DNA from: CAYLJJ01 sp964384025
Lineage (GTDB): Bacteria; Myxococcota_A; Bradymonadia; UBA7976; UBA1532
Length of the DNA stretch: 64,000 nucleotides
Assembly: GCA_964384025.1 (NCBI GenBank)
Contig: CAYLJJ010000006.1
Span: forward strand, 55,367 to 119,366
Direction of reading: 5' to 3'
Shown: positions 18,101-25,906 of the stretch, in pieces
Position numbering within the stretch: the first letter of the stretch is position 1
Layout of the letters: every line of letters begins with the position of its first letter
Notes under the pieces: generated by a model
Seen by the model: the letters and a program-made list of their open reading frames with translations, nothing else
What the model was told of the DNA's origin: nothing
The model's database searches: none
Position numbers and translations under genes: made by a program

Positions 18101-18833
18101 CAAGCGTTGTCTTGCCGCTCCCAGGGTCACCGATGATGAGCACAGAGGTTCGAAGGTGCTCTAATAGGAGTGTCGCCGGCTCGCTCACCCTCCCTCCCCT
18201 GCGCATCAGTCGGGGGTTGTTCGAAGCGACCGACAACGGAGCATCCTCAGGCTCGAGGAGCTGGAGATCGACCCACACATCGTCGAGCTGGAGCGGTGGC
18301 AGGCCAGGGAGCGCAGGCTGAGCCGTACGCCAGTGGAGCGACTCAAGCAGCTCGCGCGGCCAATCTTCCAAGATAGGACCCAACTCGAGGCACGCCCCTC
18401 GCTCTTCGGGCGAGCTCCCCGGCGAGAAGCGATCCACCGACACGCTGACGGCCTCATAGGCGTGTTTGGCTAAGCGGCTCTTCATCGCCGCTCGCCAATG
18501 TCTCAGGGTTGTTGGTGCGTGCTCATCTTGCAGGGTGATCTCGCGCGCCAACATGCGGAACTCGCAGGCACTGGCACCGGATTTGATGGCGCCGCGCCAC
18601 CGCGCCGCTACATAGGTGGGGTGAGCCTCCGCAGCGCCAAGCGCGCGCAGCAGTACCTGTGCGCGAGGCACCGAGGCGCGCTTTGCGATCTGTGTTAGGG
18701 TCTCTCCCTGTGGGCGTCCATCAATGACGACCCGATCGCTAACGAGGCGAATCGTTTTCGCTGCAGGGGCGCCGAGCACCGCGTCGGCGAGCGCCGTGAG
18801 GAGCGTGACATCGGGTGGGTTCACATGAATCAC
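15162..18833 (-). CDS. NACHT NTPase with HEAT repeats and a degenerate C-terminal TIR-like domain
   Basis: The 1223-residue STAND-type protein has an unassigned N-terminal region (1-190), a NACHT module with Walker A GDPGSGKTT (235-243), Walker B LLFLDGWDE (318-326), sensor-like VITSRR (349-354), NPFLLTLL (413-420) and the typical FIHASFQEFLAA (522-533), then HEAT-like helical repeats (about 700-1055). Residues 1086-1215 resemble the adjacent TIR protein: IAIISAPED, LVLPLLSSDLL, IPIIIRVCDW (C1170-D-W) and DEAW. The catalytic Glu and BB loop of TIR enzymes are missing there. GTG 18833 is 3 nt after the TIR gene stop, without a clear ribosome binding site, suggesting coupling. Bacterial NACHT proteins are known in anti-phage defence; that role here is inference. 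Confidence 0.92.
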   Translation of the reverse strand: MIHVNPPDVTLLTALADAVLGAPAAKTIRLVSDRVVIDGRPQGETLTQIAKRASVPRAQVLLRALGAAEAHPTYVAARWRGAIKSGASACEFRMLAREITLQDEHAPTTLRHWRAAMKSRLAKHAYEAVSVSVDRFSPGSSPEERGACLELGPILEDWPRELLESLHWRTAQPALPGLPPLQLDDVWVDLQLLEPEDAPLSVASNNPRLMRRGGRVSEPATLLLEHLRTSVLIIGDPGSGKTTLVKWLARRLVLEGTGRFLLPLVVSLRRYARERHERPGLGLLTHAVEAAGVHDPLQRDRWVNTLSYLAQTSKENVLLFLDGWDEVPEADRDAVFDQIEATAYAFAMVITSRRSGHPWRLPADRRYEIGPLGRAAADRLMRRWFQAAKAPHKADRLRAKLDAHPELDELARNPFLLTLLCGLAHQSGDAHVMDLPASRTALYERAIHAIAADPVKPLSFADLHGCERLALWLFTNAEGAPRFIFGLEDGVAAALPATLITPKLERSRLATQIHLDQQTFQFIHASFQEFLAARRIINLDDKSWPLLEEHLRDPRWLETLRFVAGGGLAGPLAEAVRELACRPDIAGFVYTILARLLSEASAVDDPLAAEGGVAILGFDLRDKLWGRIEAGFEPEVFADAYIALDPDHLFARIEQRLPTASPKLHARLERLLGRFRRRETARAIVDRVLGPAGSTRAIAIYSAAEALDIDGLVALRRAVSDRERPTDIRKAAIMALGNARDGGALEVLLPQLNNPKLANETARALGRLGGDEALNALAACVTCGDDRAPACTAALGETRDPRARDHLVTVLARRDASDPLIPDLLEALIEFPIREGAPVLHDLLTAAPDAIRTAAAWALEKSTHSQTTEALAIAIRADSSPSTRAAAVGALRERARPDQVSWLLKIAQDPTEAQSIRADAMTAVLQAALRFAHYESGPELRRIAARAVLEALEETQGELALAAATHAYAGGVAVIAQLVEITTNTTASFGVREAACHALGKLRHRDAINDLLALVKQAPKASDGSERVILEATSRIASAAAQALTQIDASALAGLGSPVAIAALTRHAVETGQLVFSQPLLDPSGGFPIAIISAPEDNKHAKALCRALAVMVRNDELTLVDPVHEICRARLVLPLLSSDLLSWEPGWQAIATVMSAHPSTDLIPIIIRVCDWRSSAIGQLAPLPNDGTAILSNSNLDEAWQTVVEGVRSLVLSKQKINNNIFI

Positions 18834-18836
18834 CGA

Positions 18837-19280
18837 TCAGGAGGTTGCTGCCAGCTGCTTCCTCAGGCCATCAGTTACATCTTGCCACGCGATGTCCTCC
18901 TGGCTGCTCGTCTTGATCGGCTGGCCGTCGGTGGGGAGCGCCTGGAAACCTCGCAGTTCGGTATGCGACCAATCACAAGCACGGTAGATGATCGGCACCA
19001 CGATTGCGTCCCCGGCCTGGTGTCGTTTTAGTGCTCGCTTCAGCTCAACATCATGCACATAGTCCGACGCGATGAGGTTTGGGCTGACGAGGAAGAGGAT
19101 GAGAGCAGCCTTCTCAAGCTCATCACGAATCGCAGCATCCCATCGTTGACCTGCCAAGATCGCGCGATCGGTCCAGGTCGAGATCTGACCTTGCCGCTCG
19201 AGGTTCTTAAGGGCGATCTGCAGCCGGATCAGCCCTTCCGCATCGGCGTGAGCGTAGCTGATAAACGCATGTTTACTCAT
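18837..19280 (-). CDS. Stand-alone TIR domain protein
   Basis: The 147-residue protein is a single TIR domain: HAFISYAHAD (4-13), a BB-loop-like TDRAILAGQRW (37-47), LILFLVSPNLIAS, the putative catalytic E79 in DVELKRAL, and VPIIYRACDW (95-104). The E79 position and intact BB loop suggest NAD-cleaving ability. AGGGA lies 6 nt before the ATG at 19280. It is the first gene of a two-gene unit with the NACHT-HEAT protein, 3 nt apart. By analogy with bacterial TIR immunity it would be the toxic effector, with NACHT as sensor; this is not shown by sequence. It has no extra domain or signal peptide. Confidence 0.92.
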   Translation of the reverse strand: MSKHAFISYAHADAEGLIRLQIALKNLERQGQISTWTDRAILAGQRWDAAIRDELEKAALILFLVSPNLIASDYVHDVELKRALKRHQAGDAIVVPIIYRACDWSHTELRGFQALPTDGQPIKTSSQEDIAWQDVTDGLRKQLAATS

Positions 19281-19408
19281 GACTATCCCTTTACTTTCTA
19301 TGCGCCTAGAACATCATCAAAAGGGGGTGTTTTTAGAGGATCTCAACATAAATCCCAGCCAAGTGGATGATGATCATTATCATCACTATAGCATGAATTA
19401 CATCCAAA
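19281..19408. promoter_or_regulatory. AT-rich leader of the TIR-NACHT unit with a palindrome
   Basis: This 128-base space between the tail gene and the TIR gene contains an inverted repeat, GATGAT and ATCATC, at 19366-19384. It could be an operator for the TIR-NACHT unit or the terminator of the upstream tail operon. No clear -35/-10 pair was identified. Confidence 0.3.
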
Positions 19409-20956
19409 TCAGAACTTAGGCTGATAGAACCAAATAGTAAACATATTGATGTCACGTTCTGCTGTAAGCATCTGTTGACGGATAACGACATTATCTTTGT
19501 TAATATACTGAGCAGGGATCACATAGGGCCAGTTGCGCCAGCGATATTTGCGATCCTCTCCGTCACAGTTGAGGATGCGATCCAGGCGCTGTCCATCGAC
19601 GAAGATCTCCGCTTGGTAGTCGCCCCGCACATAGTCCATCCGGCGGATCATCACTAAGTCGTGGTGTGGGGTCAGGTTCTTAACCCTAAACTGGCTATAG
19701 CCCCCTTCATGGGCGATGCCCACATCCTCAACCACGACCCCATCGGAGTAGCGCAGGCGCTGGCGTGTACGCCAAGAGTCGCTGGCGTCCTTGATCGCAA
19801 ACTCGTGCTCCGCCTCGCTCTCAGCATCGAGGATGTCGATACGATCAACGAGGAGCCACTCGCGGCCCTCAACGATGAGGCCCTCTGTGAACTCCTCTGA
19901 GCGAAGCTTAATCTCCTCATAGCTGATGCCCCCTTCTAAGAGAGGCGCGGCGAGCTGAGAGGCTATGGGGGCATCCTCCATCGCCTTCACCTCGATCGCC
20001 TCTGGACGAATGCGCTCCATCATCAGCTCGATCGATTCATTGGCCTTAAGCTGATAGGTCAGGGTGTTATCCAAGCTTTCCCGCTCTAAAACTAAGCCCC
20101 GGAGGAGATCGACGTTGCGCTTGAAGCCCATGAACTCTTTGCGCGCAGAGAGTTCAGGGACTCGGCTCTCCACCTCATCCACCACATCCCATTCCAGATC
20201 TGCGATGATTCGTAGGAGATCCCAGATGTTGGCGCTGTCTACCAGGTGGCTCTTCATCATCATCTCAAGGGTGATCACCGCATGGAAGGCGTCTTGAGCC
20301 GATAGAATCTTCTTCACCCGCGCCAAGTGAGAGAGGATCATCTTCTGATGTGTGATCATCTCAGCGAGCTTCCAGATCATCTCTGGGGTCATCCGCGCTC
20401 CAGCCACTCCCGCTGAGCGGGTAAAGCGCAGATCGATCTCATTGGGTCCTGGGTTGCTCGGATCACGGGCGTCGGTGATACGCCGCGCATCCTTCTCTAG
20501 ATAGACACGCGCCAACTCCACCTCATGCAGGATATCAGGCTCCACGACGGTCAGCTCCAGCTTGTAGCCCTCCTTCACCCGCTTATGTCCCTGGTAGTCC
20601 AGGTTCTCCTTATAGGCGATAAAGTCATCATACTCTTCGACATAACGCAGGATTACATAGAGAGTGGCGGGCAGCTTAAAGTCCCCTGGCGTGACCGATT
20701 TGATCTGCTCCTCCAGGAGCAGGATGTCATGCCCCTGAGCATCAATGGCGTAGCCGCTGCCCACCTCTACAGAGAGATCACCTCGTCCCCGACTGCTGAC
20801 CTTAAGCTCATCTCCATATTGGGGGACAATCCCTGGAGCGTGAAAATAGGCGTTGTGGAGTCGCTGCTTCTCCACGTGGTAGCGCGTCGCGTCATTGAAG
20901 TCATCCTCGGTGGCCAGAAAGCCACGGAAGAAGTTGATCCGCTTAAAAGGCTGCAT
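19409..20956 (-). CDS. Contractile-tail-associated protein, probable fibre/baseplate adaptor
   Basis: The 515-residue protein begins RINFFRGFLATEDDF then RYHVEKQRLHN and GYAIDAQGHDILL. This N-terminal pattern (open with 'FF-G-L-T-x-EDF', then 'YH-x4-RLHN') recurs in uncharacterised proteins of contractile injection clusters. The middle is helical (about 185-300) and the C-terminus is beta-rich, ending TIWFYQPKF. No transmembrane segment or catalytic motif was seen. It starts 3 nt after the stop of the tail protein I gene and is last in the module. A role in linking baseplate to fibres is inferred from position only. Confidence 0.68.
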   Translation of the reverse strand: MQPFKRINFFRGFLATEDDFNDATRYHVEKQRLHNAYFHAPGIVPQYGDELKVSSRGRGDLSVEVGSGYAIDAQGHDILLLEEQIKSVTPGDFKLPATLYVILRYVEEYDDFIAYKENLDYQGHKRVKEGYKLELTVVEPDILHEVELARVYLEKDARRITDARDPSNPGPNEIDLRFTRSAGVAGARMTPEMIWKLAEMITHQKMILSHLARVKKILSAQDAFHAVITLEMMMKSHLVDSANIWDLLRIIADLEWDVVDEVESRVPELSARKEFMGFKRNVDLLRGLVLERESLDNTLTYQLKANESIELMMERIRPEAIEVKAMEDAPIASQLAAPLLEGGISYEEIKLRSEEFTEGLIVEGREWLLVDRIDILDAESEAEHEFAIKDASDSWRTRQRLRYSDGVVVEDVGIAHEGGYSQFRVKNLTPHHDLVMIRRMDYVRGDYQAEIFVDGQRLDRILNCDGEDRKYRWRNWPYVIPAQYINKDNVVIRQQMLTAERDINMFTIWFYQPKF

Positions 20957-20959
20957 AAT

Positions 20960-21859
20960 TTATCGCTCCAAGGGCTCGCTCAGGGCCTGCCTAACGCTCC
21001 TCTGATCCGCGACCACACCAGACTCTTCCAAGCCCACTCGCCCCAAGCCTACACGGAAGGGCTGGAGGCGGTCGTCGTTGGGAGCCGCTGCGAAGGTGAG
21101 GTAGTAGGCAGTATGAGCGGGCTTCTCCATACGAATGATGTCGTGAATCTTGAGAATATCCTCATCCCGAGCTTCATATTGGGCGGGAACCTCCACCATA
21201 AAGCAGTCTGTGAGCCGCACTGGGGGCAGGACCACAGAGTCCAAACCGATGCGCACCTTACCCACCCGAAAGCCTGGATAGGGCCACCGATTCTCCATGA
21301 TCTTAGGTTCCACTCCAGTGAAGATGTGGAGGAAGATCTTGAGCCCTTGCACCGTGCCTCGCAGGCTGTACATCCCGATAGCCTGTTGGATCAAACGCCG
21401 TTTCTTGGGTTCGGGCCACTCTTGATCAATGCTCAGAGCGACCCAGCTGGCCAACCAGGGGAGAAACTCAAGGGGAGTCTCCAAGGGATCAAAATGCAGA
21501 TGCAGCTTGTTTAGAGTTCTCTCCAAATCTGCAAAGGTGTGGTGAAAGATCCAGAGGAACTCTCTCAGGAAATGCTCTCCACTCGGGCCTGTCTTATGAA
21601 AAGCCTGGGGGAGGTAGTGGAGCAGGCTTTGGCGAGAGACAGAGAGCTGAATCGGCTCACTGACCGCCACCCAGGAGCCAGGGCCTGGCTCCTGGCGGAC
21701 GATCTCATCCTCGGGGCGGTAGGCCTCTTCATAGAGGAGCTGGATTCGCTCAGCCTGAAAGCCTGCGTTGCGAAGCATCAGCCTAGCGTTCTCCAACTGT
21801 ATGCCGGAGACATCCGGCATACGGATCGTCTTCTGTATGATCTCTCGTGGCTTACGCAT
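20960..21859 (-). CDS. PASTA domain fused to phage tail protein I (gpI-like)
   Basis: The 299-residue protein has an N-terminal PASTA-like domain (about 13-77): MPDVSGIQLENARLMLRNAG, VRQEPGPG, and a closing IQLSV strand. A tail protein I domain follows (about 78-215) with LLHYLPQAFH, DPLETPLEFLPWLASW and SLRGTVQGLKIFL, typical of P2 gpI-type baseplate wedge proteins. The C-terminus is rich in FRVGLGRVGL. PASTA modules usually bind peptidoglycan or mediate protein contact, so the fusion might anchor the baseplate to a cell wall; that is inference. It lies 8 nt downstream of the gpJ gene. Confidence 0.88.
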   Translation of the reverse strand: MRKPREIIQKTIRMPDVSGIQLENARLMLRNAGFQAERIQLLYEEAYRPEDEIVRQEPGPGSWVAVSEPIQLSVSRQSLLHYLPQAFHKTGPSGEHFLREFLWIFHHTFADLERTLNKLHLHFDPLETPLEFLPWLASWVALSIDQEWPEPKKRRLIQQAIGMYSLRGTVQGLKIFLHIFTGVEPKIMENRWPYPGFRVGKVRIGLDSVVLPPVRLTDCFMVEVPAQYEARDEDILKIHDIIRMEKPAHTAYYLTFAAAPNDDRLQPFRVGLGRVGLEESGVVADQRSVRQALSEPLER

Positions 21860-21867
21860 CTCCGCCC

Positions 21868-24858
21868 CTACCGGAACTGCTCTCTTGGCTTCTCAATCAC
21901 TTCTACATCGACCAGATAGATCAGCTCATCATCAGCGACCTTAAGCTGCTCCACGGGGCGTTTTCGATCCTCATCGTAGAGGTGAATGCGATGGACCATA
22001 TCAACCCCATCGATCCCCTCAATGACATGGTAGAGGTCCAGCTTGAGGAGATTGCGGCCAAAGGGCCAGCCTTCTCCATCTCGGCCACCGACCAGAGGGT
22101 GCAGGAAGCTGCGTAGGCGCTCCTCTACATTCCGCTTGAGCTTATCGCTGCTGCCCACCCGGCTGCGGATGATCTCCACGCGGACGCTGATCTCTACATA
22201 GCGAGGCCGTTGAACATTGACGATGGTGGTGATCAGACGACGCTCGTCCAGGAAGTGCTTAACCCGCCGCAGCAGCTCCGTAGAGGGCAGCAGTTTCAAA
22301 CTTAGGTCGATGTGGCGAGCGTCCTGCTTGGGGACAATCACCACGACCACCTCTCCTCCACGGCTGCTGCTGTTAAGGCACTTGGCGCGAGCGATACCGT
22401 TGCTGGCCTGGAGGCTCAGCCACTGGAAATCCTCCGCGGTCACCGCGCGATTGCGGCTCTTGATCATATGAGGACCGCGAGACTTAGCCTCCTCGATGCT
22501 CTCCTGATCGCTCCCTCCGCTGGCGGAGAAGGGATTGCTCACTGCATCAACATGGGCGATGGATTTACGCAGGACCTTTAAGCTTCGAGCGGTGATGTTG
22601 CCCCGCAGCCCTCCACCGACTCGGTAGGACTTCGCCATGATATTAGAGGAGGCAGCGGGAGGGATCATCCCTTTGCGGCCATCCCCAAAGCGAAGCCTCC
22701 CCTGAACACGATCAATGATATAATGACGGCTCTTGGGGCCGGAGTCATAGAAGCTTTCGATCTCAGCCCAGGGGATCCAATACCCCCCTCCTCGAGCCTC
22801 TTTAAGCTCTTCGCTGAGCTTGAGCGCTTGTAGCGCCTCACCTTCGGGGCGCTCTCGCTCTCGCACCAAGAGACGCTGCCCCTCCAGAAGAGGACCACGC
22901 GCGAAATTAAAGCTCTGGTTGGGGGTCCCATCTGAGGTCCCCAAGATCTCATCGCGTACCGTAGTTTGATGGTGAGCGTAGACCGCGTTGCTTATCACAC
23001 AGCTGATGCGTGGCATGAGGTGGTAGCCACCCATCTCAAGGCGAACGCGGAACCAGTAGGCGATCTGTCCAAAGCGCTTAAGGCGCTTGTGGTCCTCAGG
23101 ACCAATAAAATAAAGGAAACCGCTCTCCGTGAACGCCTGGGTCTGATCCTCTGGATCCAGATCAGCCCAGTGGCGGCCATCCCAATACTCCCAAACGACG
23201 CGCTGCTCTCGGGCGATGGCTCGATCACGCTCAGCATAATACTCGCCCAGATACTCTCGATGAGCCCGCTCTCGTTGCTGACTCACCTGCTCCACCATCT
23301 TGAAATAGAGGCTCATCCTCTCATTGGGGAAGGCGGCGTCAAAGCCCAGATAGAGAGTCGGGCTGTCCTCACTGGAGGGCTCAAAAGCTTGAAAGCGCTT
23401 AAGGGCGCTGTGAGCGCTCAGGGTGTGGTCAGAGTAGGAGAAGTCATTATAGCTGAGCACCTTCTCAAGGATCTTCTCCTTCTCTGTGTAGCGGAAGCTG
23501 AGGCTCTGAACCCAGGGGGGACGCAGAGGGCGTTCATCCTGCCAGATCCAGCGCTCTCCTGAGAGTTCATAGTGTCCTGGGATCCCAAAGTCTCCAGACT
23601 CAATGCGCACCCTCAGCCAACAACCCGGCTCATTTTGGACCTCCACCTCAGCGAGATCCTCAGGGCGACGGAAGCTTAGCTCCCCGCTCTGGGTGAAGGC
23701 TCGAGTCCCATCGATGAAGTCAACGTCAGGGGCGCTTATCGCCCCCTCCACTGTGCTGCGCCCCAGGCGCCGCCAGCGCTTCCCATCGGAGTACTCCCAG
23801 ATGAGGATCAGATCCTCGCTGGGTTGAGGAGGATCCTTGAGTTTGGTCTCAGCGAGCCGTAGATCGATCCGCAGCACCGAGCCTGTCTGGGTGGGGAAGG
23901 TCTCAGCCAAAAGATAGAGGATGTTCTCTGCACGGGGCTCCTTACCAAAGGGTGCCCAAGAGCGCTGAGTATCGACGGTGAGGAAGACCGCGCTGTCGAT
24001 ATTGACATAGGCGCTGTCCAGGGCGATTCCCTCACCTCGAACCTCCACACGAGCTTTGACGCTGTCGATGAAGGTCTCATTGGGATCGGGTGGGGTCTCG
24101 CTCAGACGACCTCGAATCCAGAAGGAGGTCTCCTCGTTGATCTCAAGCTCCTCAATGGAGTCGATATACTCAAAAGCGATGGAGCCCTCTTCCACCTCGT
24201 TCTGAGAGCGCCTCAGCTCACGCCAACGGCGACCATTCCAGTACTCCCACTCCAGCAGGTCCACCACCTGGCTGCTGCCCGCAGAAGAGATGTTGATCAC
24301 CAGGATAGAGTCCTCATTGACCTGCTCAAAGCTGGGATCTCCTAGGTAGAGACAGCGTTCGATGTGGTTGATCCCAGTGAAGACTTCAAAGCCCTCGCCG
24401 CGCCGCCCGTCTAAAAAGGGGCTCTGATCTGTATAAACATCGCTGACCTGAGTGAAGCAGTGCAGGAGTCGAACGCCTGAGATCAGCAGCTCCTCAGTGG
24501 TCTCAAAGATGACCGGTTCCTCCTTCCCTGACTGCGCCGTGGCGATAGGTGTCTCTCTCTTGATCCAGGTAGGAGGGGCGCTCTTGACCAGCTGAAAGCG
24601 CAGCAGGGTGCGGGCTGACTGAGGTGGCTGTAGACGCACTCCCATCATGTTGAGGAAGGCGATGTAGTTCTTATCTGTCACCTTGTTGAGGCGGTAGATC
24701 GCCATCTCCATCATCCAGGCAAAAAGCTCGATAAGCGTGACGCCTGGATCGGATGGGTTGAAGTTGGTCCAGTCAGGGCAGTAGCGGGGGATGAGCCGCA
24801 TCGCCTCTTCGACGATCTCTTTATGAGAGCGATCGTCTAGGTTGGGGACTGGGATCAT
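21868..24858 (-). CDS. Putative baseplate assembly protein (gpJ family)
   Basis: The 996-residue protein belongs to the large baseplate J-like group of phage tails and contractile injection systems. Its N-terminus has PNLDDRSHKEIVEEAMRLIP followed by NPSDPGVTLIELFAWM and KNYIAFLNMMG, the recognisable signature. The middle has repeated WEYWDG(R/K)W-type strands (for example around residues 203, 370 and 590). The C-terminal part contains RFGDGRKG, RSRNRAVTAEDFQWL and a segment with YVEISVRVEI, as in gpJ. ATGA overlaps the gp25 gene by 4 nt, so the two are coupled. It forms the wedge around the central hub in related machines. Confidence 0.92.
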   Translation of the reverse strand: MIPVPNLDDRSHKEIVEEAMRLIPRYCPDWTNFNPSDPGVTLIELFAWMMEMAIYRLNKVTDKNYIAFLNMMGVRLQPPQSARTLLRFQLVKSAPPTWIKRETPIATAQSGKEEPVIFETTEELLISGVRLLHCFTQVSDVYTDQSPFLDGRRGEGFEVFTGINHIERCLYLGDPSFEQVNEDSILVINISSAGSSQVVDLLEWEYWNGRRWRELRRSQNEVEEGSIAFEYIDSIEELEINEETSFWIRGRLSETPPDPNETFIDSVKARVEVRGEGIALDSAYVNIDSAVFLTVDTQRSWAPFGKEPRAENILYLLAETFPTQTGSVLRIDLRLAETKLKDPPQPSEDLILIWEYSDGKRWRRLGRSTVEGAISAPDVDFIDGTRAFTQSGELSFRRPEDLAEVEVQNEPGCWLRVRIESGDFGIPGHYELSGERWIWQDERPLRPPWVQSLSFRYTEKEKILEKVLSYNDFSYSDHTLSAHSALKRFQAFEPSSEDSPTLYLGFDAAFPNERMSLYFKMVEQVSQQRERAHREYLGEYYAERDRAIAREQRVVWEYWDGRHWADLDPEDQTQAFTESGFLYFIGPEDHKRLKRFGQIAYWFRVRLEMGGYHLMPRISCVISNAVYAHHQTTVRDEILGTSDGTPNQSFNFARGPLLEGQRLLVRERERPEGEALQALKLSEELKEARGGGYWIPWAEIESFYDSGPKSRHYIIDRVQGRLRFGDGRKGMIPPAASSNIMAKSYRVGGGLRGNITARSLKVLRKSIAHVDAVSNPFSASGGSDQESIEEAKSRGPHMIKSRNRAVTAEDFQWLSLQASNGIARAKCLNSSSRGGEVVVVIVPKQDARHIDLSLKLLPSTELLRRVKHFLDERRLITTIVNVQRPRYVEISVRVEIIRSRVGSSDKLKRNVEERLRSFLHPLVGGRDGEGWPFGRNLLKLDLYHVIEGIDGVDMVHRIHLYDEDRKRPVEQLKVADDELIYLVDVEVIEKPREQFR

Positions 24859-25259
24859 AGATCCTCCTCCCGGCGCAGATAGAATGGATAGACCAGGTTG
24901 AAGTGAGAATTTGTAGCCTTCACCTGATAATTGATCTCCAGGCGGATGGTTCCGGGCTCACTGGAGATGCTGTGGGCCTCGACTTCGACCTCTTCAATGC
25001 GAGGCTCCCATTTTTTCAGGCACTCCTGAGCGTAGAAAGAAACCATGTTGCGGGTATGATCATTGTTGGGCGCGAAGAGATAGTCATGAATACGGCTGCC
25101 GAAAGTGGGGCGATAGACCCGCTCTCCTAAGGCCGTCCCCAGGACCAAGTTGATCGACTGTTTGATGTTCTCTTCATAAGCGGAGAGAGAGAGCCCCCCA
25201 GAGGCGTCTGTATGGAAGGGGAAAGAGAAGCCCCTCCCCAAGAAACTTTTGTCTACCAC
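24855..25259 (-). CDS. GPW/gp25 family baseplate protein
   Basis: The 134-residue protein has the gp25 fold signature: LGRGFSFPFHTDASGGLSL, ENIKQSINLVLGTALGERVYRP, GSRIHDYLFAPND-like (PNNDHT), and EPRIEEVEVEA. gp25 is a core wedge component that contacts the first sheath ring in T4, P2, T6SS and extracellular injection systems. The start is GTG 25259, overlapping the preceding zinc-ribbon gene by 7 nt, and the 3' end overlaps gpJ by 4 nt, indicating one transcription unit. Length is normal for the family. Confidence 0.93.
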   Translation of the reverse strand: MVDKSFLGRGFSFPFHTDASGGLSLSAYEENIKQSINLVLGTALGERVYRPTFGSRIHDYLFAPNNDHTRNMVSFYAQECLKKWEPRIEEVEVEAHSISSEPGTIRLEINYQVKATNSHFNLVYPFYLRREEDL

Positions 25260-25840
25260 CCAAGTCTCCCCTCAAAGCCTTCACCACAGAGCAGGCAGTG
25301 TACTCGCAAATAGGGCTCCTGCACTGTGATAGCAGTCAGCGGCTCGCTACAGAGAGGACAGTTGAGACCGCTGCGCTTGCCGTTATAGATCGCCTCCACT
25401 ACTGGCATCCACTCACCGGGATCCTGCTCAGCTGCGCGAGCAGAGAGCTGCCAAGACCAGGGCTCAGGTCGCTTCTTTGGGGAGAGGGTGGGCTCTGGAG
25501 GGTTTTCTAAGGGCGAAGGAGCAGGCTCTACAAGCTGCATTATTGAATCTTGAGGTGCCTCCAGCGTAGCGCTCAACTCTCTTTGGTTGCCTCTGCGTTT
25601 GCGCTCCTCTTGCCGCCGCATCAGGGCGTCAGCTTCAGCATAGAATCCATCATCTCGACCCCAACCCATATTCCCTTCAAAGCCCTCTCCACACTCGGGG
25701 CAGCGCAGCCGCAGTTTGGAACCCTCTCGGGCGGTCTCTAGATCTCCTTGATGACAGATGGGGCAGCGGTGTCCAGTCATACGGCCATTGGAGACCGCCT
25801 CTACGACCTCATACCAATCTATGATTTGAGATTCGTCCAT
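25253..25840 (-). CDS. Protein with duplicated zinc-ribbon unit, first gene of tail module
   Basis: The 195-residue protein contains two copies of one about 50-residue unit at about 9-58 and 145-195. Each has W-x2-VVEA-x2-NG-x3-[TS]G-x2-CPxC, then C-x2-CGEGFEG-x2-GW. The four Cys of each copy suggest one zinc site per unit. The linker is charged and Pro-rich. ATG 25840 follows a weak GAGAG; another ATG at 25873 is possible but adds only hydrophobic residues without family support. It overlaps gp25 by 7 nt, so it belongs to the tail module. The family is not recognised; roles as assembly factor or regulator are open. Confidence 0.7.
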   Translation of the reverse strand: MDESQIIDWYEVVEAVSNGRMTGHRCPICHQGDLETAREGSKLRLRCPECGEGFEGNMGWGRDDGFYAEADALMRRQEERKRRGNQRELSATLEAPQDSIMQLVEPAPSPLENPPEPTLSPKKRPEPWSWQLSARAAEQDPGEWMPVVEAIYNGKRSGLNCPLCSEPLTAITVQEPYLRVHCLLCGEGFEGRLGW

Positions 25841-25906
25841 CTTGACTCTCAGCAGATGAAGGAGAGGCAACATACCATGGCTCTTGGACTAAGCGAATGT
25901 TGAGTC

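Noticed and set aside
17442..18164. Plus-strand frame opposite the NACHT coding sequence
   Set aside because: It is inside the NACHT gene, whose Walker motifs and NACHT features are on the other strand.
20525..21514. Plus-strand frame of 329 codons opposite the tail genes
   Set aside because: It lies wholly inside two well supported minus-strand tail genes and lacks recognisable motifs.
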